Shown: one piece after another, positions 8,115-15,979 of the stretch | Position numbering within the stretch: the first letter of the stretch is position 1 | Layout of the letters: every line of letters starts with the position of its first letter | From: Luteibacter pinisoli | GTDB taxonomy: Bacteria > Pseudomonadota > Gammaproteobacteria > Xanthomonadales > Rhodanobacteraceae | NCBI RefSeq assembly: GCF_006385595.1 | Contig: NZ_CP041046.1 | Span: 4,541,001-4,605,000, forward strand | Length of the DNA stretch: 64,000 nt | Direction: 5' to 3' | Translations under genes and position numbers: made by a program | Notes under the pieces: model-generated | The model's database searches: none | The model's input: the letters and a program-made list of their open reading frames with translations, nothing else | What the model was told of the DNA's origin: nothing

Positions 8115-8750
8115 TCAGGCCCGGCGAATCACCACCAGGTGCCGCTCACCCTCCACGCCCGGCACGGAGAGGGCGTGGATCGCCTCCACCACGAAGCCCG
8201 CCGGCACGCCATCGAGCTCCTCCGCCGGTTGCTTGCCCTTCATCGCCAGCCACGTGCCGCCCGGCGCCAGCAGGTGCCCGCCCCAGCCGAGCATGTCGGC
8301 CAGCGAGGCGAAGGCGCGGGCTGTGATGCATTCAAACGTGCCTTCCACCTCTTCCACGCGGCTCTGCAGTGCCCTGGCGTTGCCCAGCTTCAGCGAGCGG
8401 ATGGCCTCGCGCAGGAAGCGCACCTTCTTGCCGTTGGAATCCACCATCAGCACTTCGCGCGCCGGCTCGGCCAGCGCCAGGGGGATGCCCGGCAGCCCCG
8501 GGCCCGTGCCCAGGTCGGCCAGCGAGCGGCCGTGGACATAGGGAAGGATGGCCAGCGAATCGAGCAGGTGGCGGGTCACCATCTCCCGGTCGTCGCGGAC
8601 GGCGGTGAGGTTATAGGCCGAGTTCCAGCGCTCCAGCAGCTCGCGGTAGTCGAGCAGGCGGTCCACCGTGCCCTCGGGCAGGCCGACGTCCAGCTGGGCA
8701 ATGCCGCGTTCGAGCAGGGATTTGAGGTCGTCGCGCGCGGTCATGGGCAT
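8115..8750 (-). CDS. rsmG: 16S rRNA (guanine(527)-N7)-methyltransferase RsmG
   Basis: A 211-residue SAM-dependent methyltransferase that modifies G527 of 16S rRNA; its loss gives low-level streptomycin resistance in other bacteria. The SAM-binding loop DLGTGPGLPGIPLALA is clear, with RHLLDSLAI upstream and the conserved YNLTAVRD near the N-terminus. The length is close to the E. coli enzyme (207). Two in-frame ATGs, at 8750 and 8744, are equally plausible. It is the first gene of the rsmG-parA-parB run, a very common order near chromosome origins, though mnmG is not next to it here. A terminator belonging to the upstream gene precedes it. Confidence 0.94.
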   Translation of the reverse strand: MPMTARDDLKSLLERGIAQLDVGLPEGTVDRLLDYRELLERWNSAYNLTAVRDDREMVTRHLLDSLAILPYVHGRSLADLGTGPGLPGIPLALAEPAREVLMVDSNGKKVRFLREAIRSLKLGNARALQSRVEEVEGTFECITARAFASLADMLGWGGHLLAPGGTWLAMKGKQPAEELDGVPAGFVVEAIHALSVPGVEGERHLVVIRRA

Positions 8751-8783
8751 GGGGACTCGTCTACTGGCCGCAAATTATCGGCG

Positions 8784-8808
8784 AAAAAAAGGCGGCGTTG
8801 CCGCCGCC
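8784..8808 (-). terminator. Rho-independent terminator of the SPFH-like gene
   Basis: Read on the minus strand, a GC-rich hairpin of GGCGGC-type arms (8808-8791) is followed directly by seven T's (8790-8784). It ends transcription of the short SPFH-like gene before rsmG. Confidence 0.8.
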
Positions 8809-8845
8809 TCTTAAAAAACGCGCACGCGTTCTCTTGTTATCTGCT

Positions 8846-9280
8846 TCAGGCGGCGTCGAGCTCGACGCGGGTAACCAGCATGCCGCGGGCGCGGAGCGAG
8901 CCGTTCACGGCGTGCTTGAGCTGCGTGCCGACGGCGCGACGGTCCAGGGCATGGCCCGTGGCGGTGTCGCGCAGGGCGGCGACCACGTTGCTGCGGATCA
9001 GCTCGGGGGCTTCGTCGATCACCGGATCCGCCGCGGCCGGCTCGAGCACCTGCCAGTAGACCGTGCCACCTTCAAAGCGCAGCACCTGGCCGCCGAGGTC
9101 GATCTTGTGGGCGATGCGGTCGAGCATGGGCAGCACCATATGGGTGCCGGCCGAGAGCAGGGCCGGGGTACGGCCGTAACGGCGGACGCTGTAGACCTTG
9201 CCTTCCGGCACGCGCTTCACCGAGGCAACCGCGAGGGCGCTGGCGAGAAGGACGCTGGTGAGGAGGGCGATAGTCAGCAT
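8846..9280 (-). CDS. Short membrane-anchored SPFH/band-7-like protein
   Basis: A 144-residue protein with an N-terminal membrane anchor (MLTIALLTSVLLASALAVAS) followed by a reduced SPFH-like core. VKRVPEGKVYSVRRYGR-TPALLSAGTHMVLPMLDRI matches the beginning of stomatin/prohibitin domains, where 'VPEG...GR...L.PG.H...P..D' is conserved. LRDTATGHALDRRAVGTQL and RARGMLVTRVEL match the later 'L......R...N..L......GI.V..VE' portion. The long coiled coil of full-length family members is absent, so it looks like a minimal version. It has its own terminator and no obvious partner (no NfeD). The function is unknown; a scaffold or quality-control role is only family-based. Confidence 0.65.
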   Translation of the reverse strand: MLTIALLTSVLLASALAVASVKRVPEGKVYSVRRYGRTPALLSAGTHMVLPMLDRIAHKIDLGGQVLRFEGGTVYWQVLEPAAADPVIDEAPELIRSNVVAALRDTATGHALDRRAVGTQLKHAVNGSLRARGMLVTRVELDAA

Positions 9281-9462
9281 GGCTGTTACATCAGACGGTT
9301 ACGTCGTTTTCCTGTCTCGCGGTGCAACGAGATGCCGCACGGCGCTGATCGGTTGGGGTGTTAACTCTAAACTAACGGGAGGGGTTAACGCTAGTTTTAC
9401 CAAACCCCCATATTCAGTTAGCGGACGGGTTGGTCAAAACTTGAGCACTGGGCAAGGAGTGA

Positions 9463-9480
9463 CCACCGATTGACCGGTGG
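9463..9480. repeat. Short inverted repeat before the Fur box
   Basis: CCACCG (9463-9468) and CGGTGG (9475-9480) are 6-bp inverted arms. A TTGACC hexamer overlaps the right side (9470-9475) and could be the -35 element of the iron-regulated operon; a clean -10 at normal spacing is not obvious. Confidence 0.3.
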
Positions 9481-9488
9481 ACCCCAAA

Positions 9489-9503
9489 TGATAACAATTA
9501 TCA
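9489..9503 (+). promoter_or_regulatory. Fur box
   Basis: TGATAACAATTATCA differs at a single base from the 7-1-7 Fur consensus TGATAATNATTATCA. It lies 25 bases before the first gene of a DUF3325-DUF3649-PepSY operon, so iron-Fur would block the promoter when iron is plentiful. Confidence 0.82.
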
Positions 9504-9527
9504 ATAACTCCCTGACCGGGCTCGCCC

Positions 9528-9797
9528 ATGAACCTCCTCGGCTGCCTGGTGGCCTTCGCCGCCATGGCTCTCGCCTACCTGTCTTCGCGCAACCAGCGCG
9601 CCCTGGCGCGGCCCCTGGGCCGTGGGGCCAAGGTGGCGGCGGGCGTGCTGACGGTGCTGGCGCTGGCGTGCTGGGTGGCGGGTGAAACGACGCTTCCAGG
9701 AATTTTCTCAACGCTGACCGCCCTGATGCTCGGCGCGGTGGCCTTGCCCTACGTCACCTGGCTGTTCAAGCCGGCCGCTGAAAGGAAGGCCCGCTGA
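9528..9797 (+). CDS. DUF3325-like small inner-membrane protein
   Basis: An 89-residue protein with three predicted membrane helices (about 1-18, 32-52 and 57-77) separated by short basic loops. Size, helix layout and position before DUF3649-like and PepSY-TM genes fit the DUF3325 family, which is repeatedly found in iron/siderophore uptake operons. No catalytic residues are visible and the molecular function is unknown. It is the first gene after the Fur box. Its TGA shares one base with the next ATG (TGATG), which implies translational coupling. Confidence 0.65.
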   Translation: MNLLGCLVAFAAMALAYLSSRNQRALARPLGRGAKVAAGVLTVLALACWVAGETTLPGIFSTLTALMLGAVALPYVTWLFKPAAERKAR

Positions 9798-10060
9798 TGC
9801 TGGGCAAGACGTTCGCCGGCATCCTCCTCGGCTTCCCACTGTCGATGGCCATCGTCGGCCTGGCCGTGTACCTGTGGCCGGGCGCCAGCGAAGCCGTGCT
9901 GATGCCGTGGCTGGTCGCCTTCTTCCCGCTGTGGACGGTGGTGATGGCCTGCACCTTCCTGTTCCGCACCGGCGTCCGCGCCTGGGCGTGGCTGGCGGTC
10001 GCCAACGTGGGCGCGTTCGCCGCCCTGTTCCTCGCCAAGCACACCCTGCCGGGTATCTGA
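9797..10060 (+). CDS. DUF3649-like small inner-membrane protein
   Basis: An 87-residue protein with three hydrophobic segments. LMPWLVAFFPLWTVVMACTFLFRTGVRAWAWL resembles the core of the DUF3649 family, commonly encoded beside PepSY-TM iron-regulated proteins. It overlaps the preceding gene by one base and the PepSY gene starts 4 bases after it, so the three genes form one transcription unit. The role is unknown; a helper in inner-membrane handling of siderophore iron is the usual guess from context. Confidence 0.62.
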   Translation: MLGKTFAGILLGFPLSMAIVGLAVYLWPGASEAVLMPWLVAFFPLWTVVMACTFLFRTGVRAWAWLAVANVGAFAALFLAKHTLPGI

Positions 10061-10063
10061 GCC

Positions 10064-11656
10064 ATGAAGTCCAGCACCCTCCGCACCTTCACCACCGTGC
10101 ACACCTGGACGGGCCTGCTCGCCGGCTTTGCCTTGTTCATCGCGTTCTATGCGGGCGCGATCACCATGTTCCACGACCCCATCGACACCTGGGCGCTGCC
10201 GAAGCAGGAGCTGGCCGATGCACGGGTGATGGACCGCGCCGGCGCCATGATGGCCGACATCGTGGCGAAGCATCCCGCCGCCCGCGCGTCGATCGGCGTC
10301 ACCTATGCCGCGGGACACCCGTCGCACGAAGTGGCCGCGTACTGGATGGAAAAAGATGGCTCCTGGATGACCCAGGCCATCGACGACACCGCCGCGCACG
10401 ATGCCGAAGACCACGAGCACGGCCTGGCGGATTTCGTCTACGAACTGCACTACGACCTCGGCATCCCCGAGTTCGGCATCTACCTGATGGGCATCGTCAG
10501 CGTCATTTATGGCCTGGCGCTGCTGACGGGCGTGATCATCCACCTGCCGAACCTGGTGCGCGAGATGTTCGCGCTGCGCCCGGGGCACAACCTCAAGCGG
10601 CTGTGGCAGGACGCGCATAACGTCATCGGCATCCTCAGCCTGCCCTTCCACATCATCTTCGCCATCACCGGCGCGTTGCTGTGCCTGACGATGGTGACGC
10701 TGATGGCCTTCAACACCGCCATCTTCGACGGCAAGCTGATGGGCGCGTTCGAACGCATGACCAGCGCGCTGCCCGAGACGAAGGCCAGCGCCGGTGTCGC
10801 CACCATGCTGCCGCCGGCCGAACTCGGCGCGCTCGCACGCAAGGCCGCGCTCGGCGCCGGCGCGGCGAACTTCGAGCCGGACTACATGCGCTACGTGCAT
10901 TACGGCCAGCCCGGTGCGGCGGCGGAAGTGCGCGGCACCTCGACGAAGACGCTGGGCGAGTACGGCATGGTCGCGCTCGATGCGTCCACCGGCCGCGTGA
11001 CGAATATCCAGCTGACCGGCGCGCGCGATGCCAACCACGCGACGTACTCGGCCATCTTCGGCCTGCACTTCGGGACGTTCGGCAGCCTGTCGCTGCGCTG
11101 GCTGTATTTCATCCTCGGCCTGGCCGGCGCCTTCCTGTTCTACTCCGGCAACCTGCTGTACATCGAAACGCGCCGCAAACGCCGCCAGGCGGAGCAGCCC
11201 CTGAAGGTGCGCGCCATGGCCACGGCCACGGTCGGCGTCTGCCTGGGGTCGTGCCTGGCCATCTCGGTGATGTTCGTTGCCAACCACCTGGCGTCGTATG
11301 TTGGTGCGGAACCCACGCGGGTGGTGCAGCCGGCGTGCTTCATCACCTTCTTCGCTGCCATCGCCTGGACGGTCTGGCGCCGGCCGGCACGCGCCGCCGT
11401 GGACCTGCTGTGGGCCACCGCCGTGATTTCCGTTGCCGTGGGCGGGCTCGACATCGTGCTGCACGGCGATCGCCTCGCCCGCACGCTGGCTGAAGGCCGT
11501 TACGACGTGCTCGGCGTGGACCTGGTCGCCATTGCGATGGGCGCGGGGTTTGGCTGGCTGGGCATGGCCACGCGCAAGCGCGCGGTGGAAGGTGACCCGT
11601 GCAGCGTGTGGTACGGACGGCGGCCTGAGCACCACGCGTTGACAGGCGCCGTATAG
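10064..11656 (+). CDS. PepSY-associated TM protein (PiuB-like, iron-regulated)
   Basis: A 530-residue inner-membrane protein. The first span (HTWTGLLAGFALFIAFYAGAIT in part, about 13-34) carries the family's HxWxG-type start. Further spans fall near 143-163, 185-213 and 347-370, with a periplasmic PepSY region between. Four more spans follow in the C-terminal 150 residues, the longer architecture seen in some PepSY_TM proteins. Several members are thought to act as ferric-siderophore reductases or helpers in the inner membrane, with conserved histidines possibly binding haem. It is the last gene of the Fur-box operon. No TonB-dependent receptor is adjacent, which is unusual for this set. Confidence 0.82.
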   Translation: MKSSTLRTFTTVHTWTGLLAGFALFIAFYAGAITMFHDPIDTWALPKQELADARVMDRAGAMMADIVAKHPAARASIGVTYAAGHPSHEVAAYWMEKDGSWMTQAIDDTAAHDAEDHEHGLADFVYELHYDLGIPEFGIYLMGIVSVIYGLALLTGVIIHLPNLVREMFALRPGHNLKRLWQDAHNVIGILSLPFHIIFAITGALLCLTMVTLMAFNTAIFDGKLMGAFERMTSALPETKASAGVATMLPPAELGALARKAALGAGAANFEPDYMRYVHYGQPGAAAEVRGTSTKTLGEYGMVALDASTGRVTNIQLTGARDANHATYSAIFGLHFGTFGSLSLRWLYFILGLAGAFLFYSGNLLYIETRRKRRQAEQPLKVRAMATATVGVCLGSCLAISVMFVANHLASYVGAEPTRVVQPACFITFFAAIAWTVWRRPARAAVDLLWATAVISVAVGGLDIVLHGDRLARTLAEGRYDVLGVDLVAIAMGAGFGWLGMATRKRAVEGDPCSVWYGRRPEHHALTGAV

Positions 11657-11690
11657 AATCGGGGCTTGTTCCCGCCTTGATGCCCGCGCC

Positions 11691-12614
11691 ATGACCCACG
11701 CCACGCCTTATCCCATCGGTACACCCGGCCAGCCCTGGGGGCCTGCCGAGATCGACGCGTGGCGCGCGAAACAGGTGAAGCAGCGCAGCTATGCGGACGA
11801 AGTGCTCGCCGCGATCGAGCCGCTGCGCGCGGCCTTCGATGTGCAGGATTACGGTGCCGTCGATTACGCCGGAGAGCACTACCGGTTCGTCGCACTGCGG
11901 ACGCGCGACTGGGATGCCAGCCTGCCGGTGATGGTGGTTACCGGTGGCGTGCACGGCTACGAAACCAGCGGCGTGCATGGCGCACTCCAGTTCCTGCGTG
12001 AGCACGGCAACGACTACGCCGGCCGGGCGAACGTGCTGGTGGTGCCCTGCGTGAGCCCCTGGGCGTACGAGCGCATCCATCGCTGGAACTACGACGCCAT
12101 CGACCCGAACCGCAACTTCCGCGAGGGCAGCCCTGCGGCCGAGTCCGCCGCGCTCGTGCAGCTGCTGGCACCGCTGGGCGACAGCGTGCTGATGCACATC
12201 GACCTGCACGAAACGACGGACACCGATGAATCGGAGTTCCGCCCCGCGCTGGCGGCGCGCGATGGCAAGGTCTACGACCCCTGCGACGTGCCGGATGGTT
12301 TCTACCTGGTGGACGACGCGGACAAGCCGCAGCCCGACTTCCAGAAAGCGGTGATCGACGCCGTGGCGAAAGTCACCCATATCGCCCCCGCCGACGCGGC
12401 CGGTGAAATCATCGGCTCGCCTGAAGTCGCGCACGGCGTGATCGAATACGCCCTGAAGTCACTCGGCCTGTGCGCCGGCATCACCCCGGCGCGCTTCTGC
12501 ACCACCACCGAGGTGTATCCGGACAGCCCGCGCGCCACGCCGCAGGAATGCAACGACGCGCAGGTGGCGGCGGTGCGTGCCGCCATCGACTACGCGCTCG
12601 CGCATCGGGGCTAG
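11691..12614 (+). CDS. M14-family zinc metallocarboxypeptidase
   Basis: A 307-residue putative carboxypeptidase or amidohydrolase of the M14/AstE-AspA superfamily. The zinc motif HxxE is HGYE (H88, E91). The third zinc histidine is H169 or H173 in HIDLHE. DPNRNF (138-143) gives the Asn-Arg pair that binds the substrate carboxylate, and the Glu in TTTEVYPDS near the C-terminus is the likely general base. No signal peptide is present, so it is cytoplasmic, unlike digestive carboxypeptidases. The substrate is unknown. Its last 4 bases overlap the convergent MFS gene. Confidence 0.85.
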   Translation: MTHATPYPIGTPGQPWGPAEIDAWRAKQVKQRSYADEVLAAIEPLRAAFDVQDYGAVDYAGEHYRFVALRTRDWDASLPVMVVTGGVHGYETSGVHGALQFLREHGNDYAGRANVLVVPCVSPWAYERIHRWNYDAIDPNRNFREGSPAAESAALVQLLAPLGDSVLMHIDLHETTDTDESEFRPALAARDGKVYDPCDVPDGFYLVDDADKPQPDFQKAVIDAVAKVTHIAPADAAGEIIGSPEVAHGVIEYALKSLGLCAGITPARFCTTTEVYPDSPRATPQECNDAQVAAVRAAIDYALAHRG

Positions 12615-13798
12615 GCGGCAACCGGTGCGCGCACGTGCTGCGCGCGCAGGACAATCCAGGCCAGCGCCGCGAGTGTCAGCGCGATGATCACGCCGCCATA
12701 AAGATTGATGGCGGTGAGCAGGCCCTGGTGCTGGGCGACATAGCCCACTGCAATGGTCGGCACGCTGAAGGCCACGTAGCTCTCGATATAGAACGCGGCC
12801 ATCAGGCGGCTGCGCTCATGCGGTTCGGCCAGGGGCATCACGCTGCGCACGGCACCGAGGAACGAGGCGCCGAAGCCCGCGCCGGCGATCACCGAGCCGA
12901 CAAGCAGGCCAACGGCGGAGCCGGTGCCCGCACCCACCAGCACGAGTAGCAAGCCACCGGCGAGCAGCGACGCGCCGACGACCAGTGCGTGTAGCGCCGC
13001 GTGGCGCAGGCCGGCAAGCACGGCGATGGCACCGCTCAGCATCAGCGCGGTGACGGTGAGGCCACCCAGCCACGGTGACGTCGAGTGCGTCGTCTTCGCC
13101 ACCAGCGACGGCATCAGCGAGAGATAGAAACCGCCGAGCATCCACAGCGCGACATTGAGCGGCGTCACCGCCATCAGCGCGGCACGCGCGCGTTCCGGTA
13201 CGGCCACGTGCGGACGTAGGCTGGCGAGGGCGCCCGGTTTGCGCACCGCGGTTTCCGGCGTGCGCAAGGTCAAGGCCAGGCCGGCCAGCAGCAACACGGC
13301 GAGCACCACGTACACGCCCTGCAGCGGCGCCGGCGCCAGCACGACCATCGCGGTGCTGCCGAGCGCGCCCGCGCCCAGCCCGATCATCGGCGCCAGGCTG
13401 TTCACCGTGGCACCGCGCTGTCGGTCGAGGTCGAGGAGGGCGGCAGCGAGGGTGGACATGCCGATGCCCGTGGCGACGCCCTGCACCAGGCGGGCCACGA
13501 TCAGCCACGCCGGGCCGTCGGCGACCATGAATAGCACCAGTGCGACCACGTCCAGCGCGATGGCAGCGACGATCACCGGCCGCCGCCCGAGGTGGTCGGA
13601 GAGGCGGCCGCCGACGAGCAACGCCATGAGCAGGGCGAAGGCGTACACCGCAAAGATCACGGTCAGCAGGGTGGGCGTGAAGTGCCACGCCGCCTGGTAC
13701 AGCCGGTACAGCGGCGTCGGCGCCGTGGAGGCGGCGATAAAGGTGGCCAGCGTGAAGGTGTGGATGGCCAGCGGGCGGCGGGCGTCATGGGCGATCAT
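12611..13798 (-). CDS. MFS transporter, probable drug/metabolite efflux
   Basis: A 395-residue, 12-helix major facilitator. Motif A is GRLSDHLGRRP (64-74) between helices 2 and 3. The N-terminus (HTFTLATFIAASTAPTPLYRLYQ) and overall length resemble drug:H+ antiporter-1 type exporters. It is divergent from a TetR regulator 93 bases away, with two matching palindromes in between, the normal arrangement for a repressed efflux pump. The 3' end overlaps the peptidase gene by 4 bases. The substrate is unknown. Confidence 0.88.
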   Translation of the reverse strand: MIAHDARRPLAIHTFTLATFIAASTAPTPLYRLYQAAWHFTPTLLTVIFAVYAFALLMALLVGGRLSDHLGRRPVIVAAIALDVVALVLFMVADGPAWLIVARLVQGVATGIGMSTLAAALLDLDRQRGATVNSLAPMIGLGAGALGSTAMVVLAPAPLQGVYVVLAVLLLAGLALTLRTPETAVRKPGALASLRPHVAVPERARAALMAVTPLNVALWMLGGFYLSLMPSLVAKTTHSTSPWLGGLTVTALMLSGAIAVLAGLRHAALHALVVGASLLAGGLLLVLVGAGTGSAVGLLVGSVIAGAGFGASFLGAVRSVMPLAEPHERSRLMAAFYIESYVAFSVPTIAVGYVAQHQGLLTAINLYGGVIIALTLAALAWIVLRAQHVRAPVAA

Positions 13799-13807
13799 GG
13801 GTTTCGC

Positions 13808-13831
13808 CTAAAAGCAAAGAATGTGCGTTAG
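13808..13831. promoter_or_regulatory. TetR operator 1 (MFS side)
   Basis: A 24-bp imperfect palindrome opening CTAAAAGCA and closing TGCGTTAG, immediately upstream of the MFS start. Its reverse complement matches operator 2 at 19 of 24 positions, which supports one protein binding both. Confidence 0.65.
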
Positions 13832-13848
13832 TGTACGCCGCCCTGCCA

Positions 13849-13872
13849 CTAAAGCAACTACTTTGCGTTTAG
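13849..13872. promoter_or_regulatory. TetR operator 2 (TetR side)
   Basis: A 24-bp imperfect palindrome opening CTAAAGCAA and closing TTTGCGTTTAG, 19 bases before the tetR start. Together with operator 1 it puts one site at each divergent promoter, so the regulator would control both itself and the pump. Confidence 0.65.
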
Positions 13873-13891
13873 GTGTAAACTGGCGCTCGCC

Positions 13892-14467
13892 ATGAACGAC
13901 GCCACCCTCATTCCTGCCCGTACTGCCGGCCCCCGTCCCGGTGGCCGCAGTGCGCGTGTCCAGGCCGCCGTCCACCAGGCGGTCCGCGAGCTCCTTGCCG
14001 AGGGGCCGCGTGACGCGTTGACCGTACCTGCGGTGGCGGCACGTGCCGGCGTCACGCCGTCGACGATCTATCGCCGCTGGGGTGATCTTTCGCAGCTGAT
14101 GGCCGATGTGGCCGTCGCCGTGTTGCATCCCGAAGGCGCGCCGCCCGACACCGGCAGCTACCGTGGCGACCTGACCCTGTGGCTCGAGCAGTACCTCGAC
14201 GAGATGTCGTCCGGCCCGGGGCGCACCATGCTGCGCGACATCCTCGGCGCCTCCACAGAGCAGAACACCGGCCGCTGCCTGTTCTACTGCACGCAGCAGA
14301 TCGACGCGATTGGCGAACGCGCCCTGGCTCGCGGCGAGACGCCGCTGCCGACGGACGCGGTGATCGAGGGCGTGGTCTCGAAGCTGATGTACGGGATCCT
14401 TTTCGCCCCGTCGACCCCGACCAACGACGACATCGGCCGCTGGCTCGACGCGTTGCTCGGCGTTTAA
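13892..14467 (+). CDS. TetR/AcrR family transcriptional repressor
   Basis: A 191-residue regulator with an N-terminal TetR helix-turn-helix at about 25-72 (LTVPAVAARAGVTPSTIYRRW, then GDLSQLMADV) and a helical ligand-binding/dimerisation domain. The N-terminal 20 residues are a Pro/Arg/Gly-rich arm (ARTAGPRPGGRSARVQ), of the sort that often contacts the minor groove. It is divergent from the MFS gene with paired operators between. The ligand is probably a substrate of the pump. The ATG at 13892 gives the standard spacing to the HTH. Confidence 0.9.
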   Translation: MNDATLIPARTAGPRPGGRSARVQAAVHQAVRELLAEGPRDALTVPAVAARAGVTPSTIYRRWGDLSQLMADVAVAVLHPEGAPPDTGSYRGDLTLWLEQYLDEMSSGPGRTMLRDILGASTEQNTGRCLFYCTQQIDAIGERALARGETPLPTDAVIEGVVSKLMYGILFAPSTPTNDDIGRWLDALLGV

Positions 14468-14595
14468 TAGCCCCGACAGCTATTCAAAAACGTGAAGGTT
14501 TTGCATAGAAACGTGCTGCACCGCAGAAGTTCGGGCAAGACCACCCAAGTCACCGTTTCTAAATAGATTTTCATTAAAGCCGGGCAAGTGGTATT

Positions 14596-14621
14596 GCACG
14601 TAATAACGTTTACTCGTGCAG
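14596..14621. promoter_or_regulatory. Inverted repeat enclosing a partial LacI-type site
   Basis: TGCACG (14596-14601) and CGTGCA (14616-14621) are perfect arms around TAATAACGTTTACT (14601-14614). That core matches 9 of the central 12 bases of the palindrome found at 20722. It may be an auxiliary operator upstream of lacI. Confidence 0.4.
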
Positions 14622-14660
14622 TGCAACAACTGCTTGATTTAACAGGCTTTACACGGAATC

Positions 14661-14674
14661 TGAAAACGTTTACG
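14661..14674. promoter_or_regulatory. LacI-family operator before lacI
   Basis: TGAAAACGTTTACG matches 12 of 14 bases of the perfect palindrome CGTAAACGTTTACG at 20722-20735. It lies 50 bases before the lacI start, so autoregulation is likely. Confidence 0.65.
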
Positions 14675-14723
14675 TTCCGCGCCGTCGAACCCCGGAGGGG
14701 CCGGGACGCAGGGCGAACACGAC

Positions 14724-15746
14724 GTGAGTGTGACGATCAAAGACGTCGCGAGGATGGCCAACGTATCGGTGGCATCGGTTTCTCGTGCGCTGAACGGCCA
14801 TGGCGGCGTGACCGCCGAGACGCAGAAACGCATCCGCGAAGTCGCCACCCGGCTGCGCTACGTGCCGCATAGTGCTGCGCGCAGCCTGATCACCCGTCGC
14901 ACCCAGACCATCGGCGCCCTCCTGCCCGACCTGCATGGCGCCTTCTTCTCCGAACTGATCCGCGGCATCGACCTCGCCGCACGGGCCCGTGGGCTCTACC
15001 TGCTGGTCTCCAGCTCGCACGGTGATGCCACCGAAGCGGCCATCGCCCTGCGTGCCATGCAGGGCCGCGTGGACGGCCTGCTGGTGATGTCCCCGCACGC
15101 CGACGCCGCCTTCCTCGACGAAAACCTCCCCATCGTCCTCCCCACCGTGCTGATCAACAGCCATGTGCGCTCCGAGCGCCATGCGTCGCTGGACGTGGAC
15201 GACTTCGGTGGCGCGCACGCGATGGTCGACCACCTGGTGGCCAGCGGCCGCAAGCGCATCGCCTTCATCGCCGGCCCGGAAGTGAACCACGACGTGCAGG
15301 AGCGCTGCCGCGGCTACCGCGAAGGCCTCGCCGCCGCCGGCCTCGGTGACACCGCCGTGGTGCTGCAGGGTGACTTCACCGAAGAAGCGGGTTACCGCCT
15401 GGCGAAGGAAGCGCTTGCGCTGTCGCCACGCCCCGACGCGATCTTCGCCGCCAACGACATGATGGCCATCGGCGCGCTCTCCGCGCTGTCCGAAGCTGGC
15501 GTGCGCACGCCGGACGACATCGCCGTGGTCGGCTTTGACGATATCCCGATGGCGCGTTACGTGACGCCGCCGCTGACGACGGTGCGCGTGCGCATTGCCG
15601 AACTGGGCGAAGCCGCGCTGGATCGCCTGGCCCAGATGATTGAATCCCCCGATGACGACGAGCCCAGGCCGGGCGTCGTGGTCGGCACCGAACTCGTCGT
15701 ACGCGCCTCCTGTGGCGCCAGCGACAAGGTACGACGACGCGACTGA
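14724..15746 (+). CDS. LacI-family regulator of the glucan locus
   Basis: A 340-residue repressor. Residues 1-48 form the LacI HTH (TIKDVARMANVSVASVSRALNG) with the hinge helix near 48-60. The rest is a periplasmic-binding-protein-like sensor domain (IGALLPDLHGAFFSELIRGI to GFDDIPMARYVTPPLTTVR) that should bind a sugar. It starts at GTG 14724; a second GTG at 14730 would give the commoner MTIKDVA start and cannot be excluded. It heads the receptor-halogenase-glucanase-ABC locus, and palindromes with the CGTTTACG core lie before its own gene and before the glucanase. Release by an oligosaccharide from the imported glycan is the likely control. Confidence 0.88.
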   Translation: MSVTIKDVARMANVSVASVSRALNGHGGVTAETQKRIREVATRLRYVPHSAARSLITRRTQTIGALLPDLHGAFFSELIRGIDLAARARGLYLLVSSSHGDATEAAIALRAMQGRVDGLLVMSPHADAAFLDENLPIVLPTVLINSHVRSERHASLDVDDFGGAHAMVDHLVASGRKRIAFIAGPEVNHDVQERCRGYREGLAAAGLGDTAVVLQGDFTEEAGYRLAKEALALSPRPDAIFAANDMMAIGALSALSEAGVRTPDDIAVVGFDDIPMARYVTPPLTTVRVRIAELGEAALDRLAQMIESPDDDEPRPGVVVGTELVVRASCGASDKVRRRD

Positions 15747-15979
15747 TTGCGGCGTCGGCGCTACGCGGCTTGCCGGGCCGTGGCTGGAAACCAGGACGGC
15801 GTTATTGATGGATATCGAGAACCATCCGGTCCGCGCGCGGAACGGGCGGGGGTACGTCGCAGATCGCCTTTGATGAGGTGGCTTCGACCACCGCGACGCG
15901 GCTGGAAGGCCGGACGTCGTACCCAAGCCCAGCCGGACCGGGTCGCACACACAGAGAGTTATTGGGAGAGAGGGGTACC

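Noticed and set aside
9749..11704. 651-codon minus-strand frame opposite the PepSY operon
   Set aside because: Antisense to well-supported membrane proteins and low-complexity His/Arg/Gly sequence.
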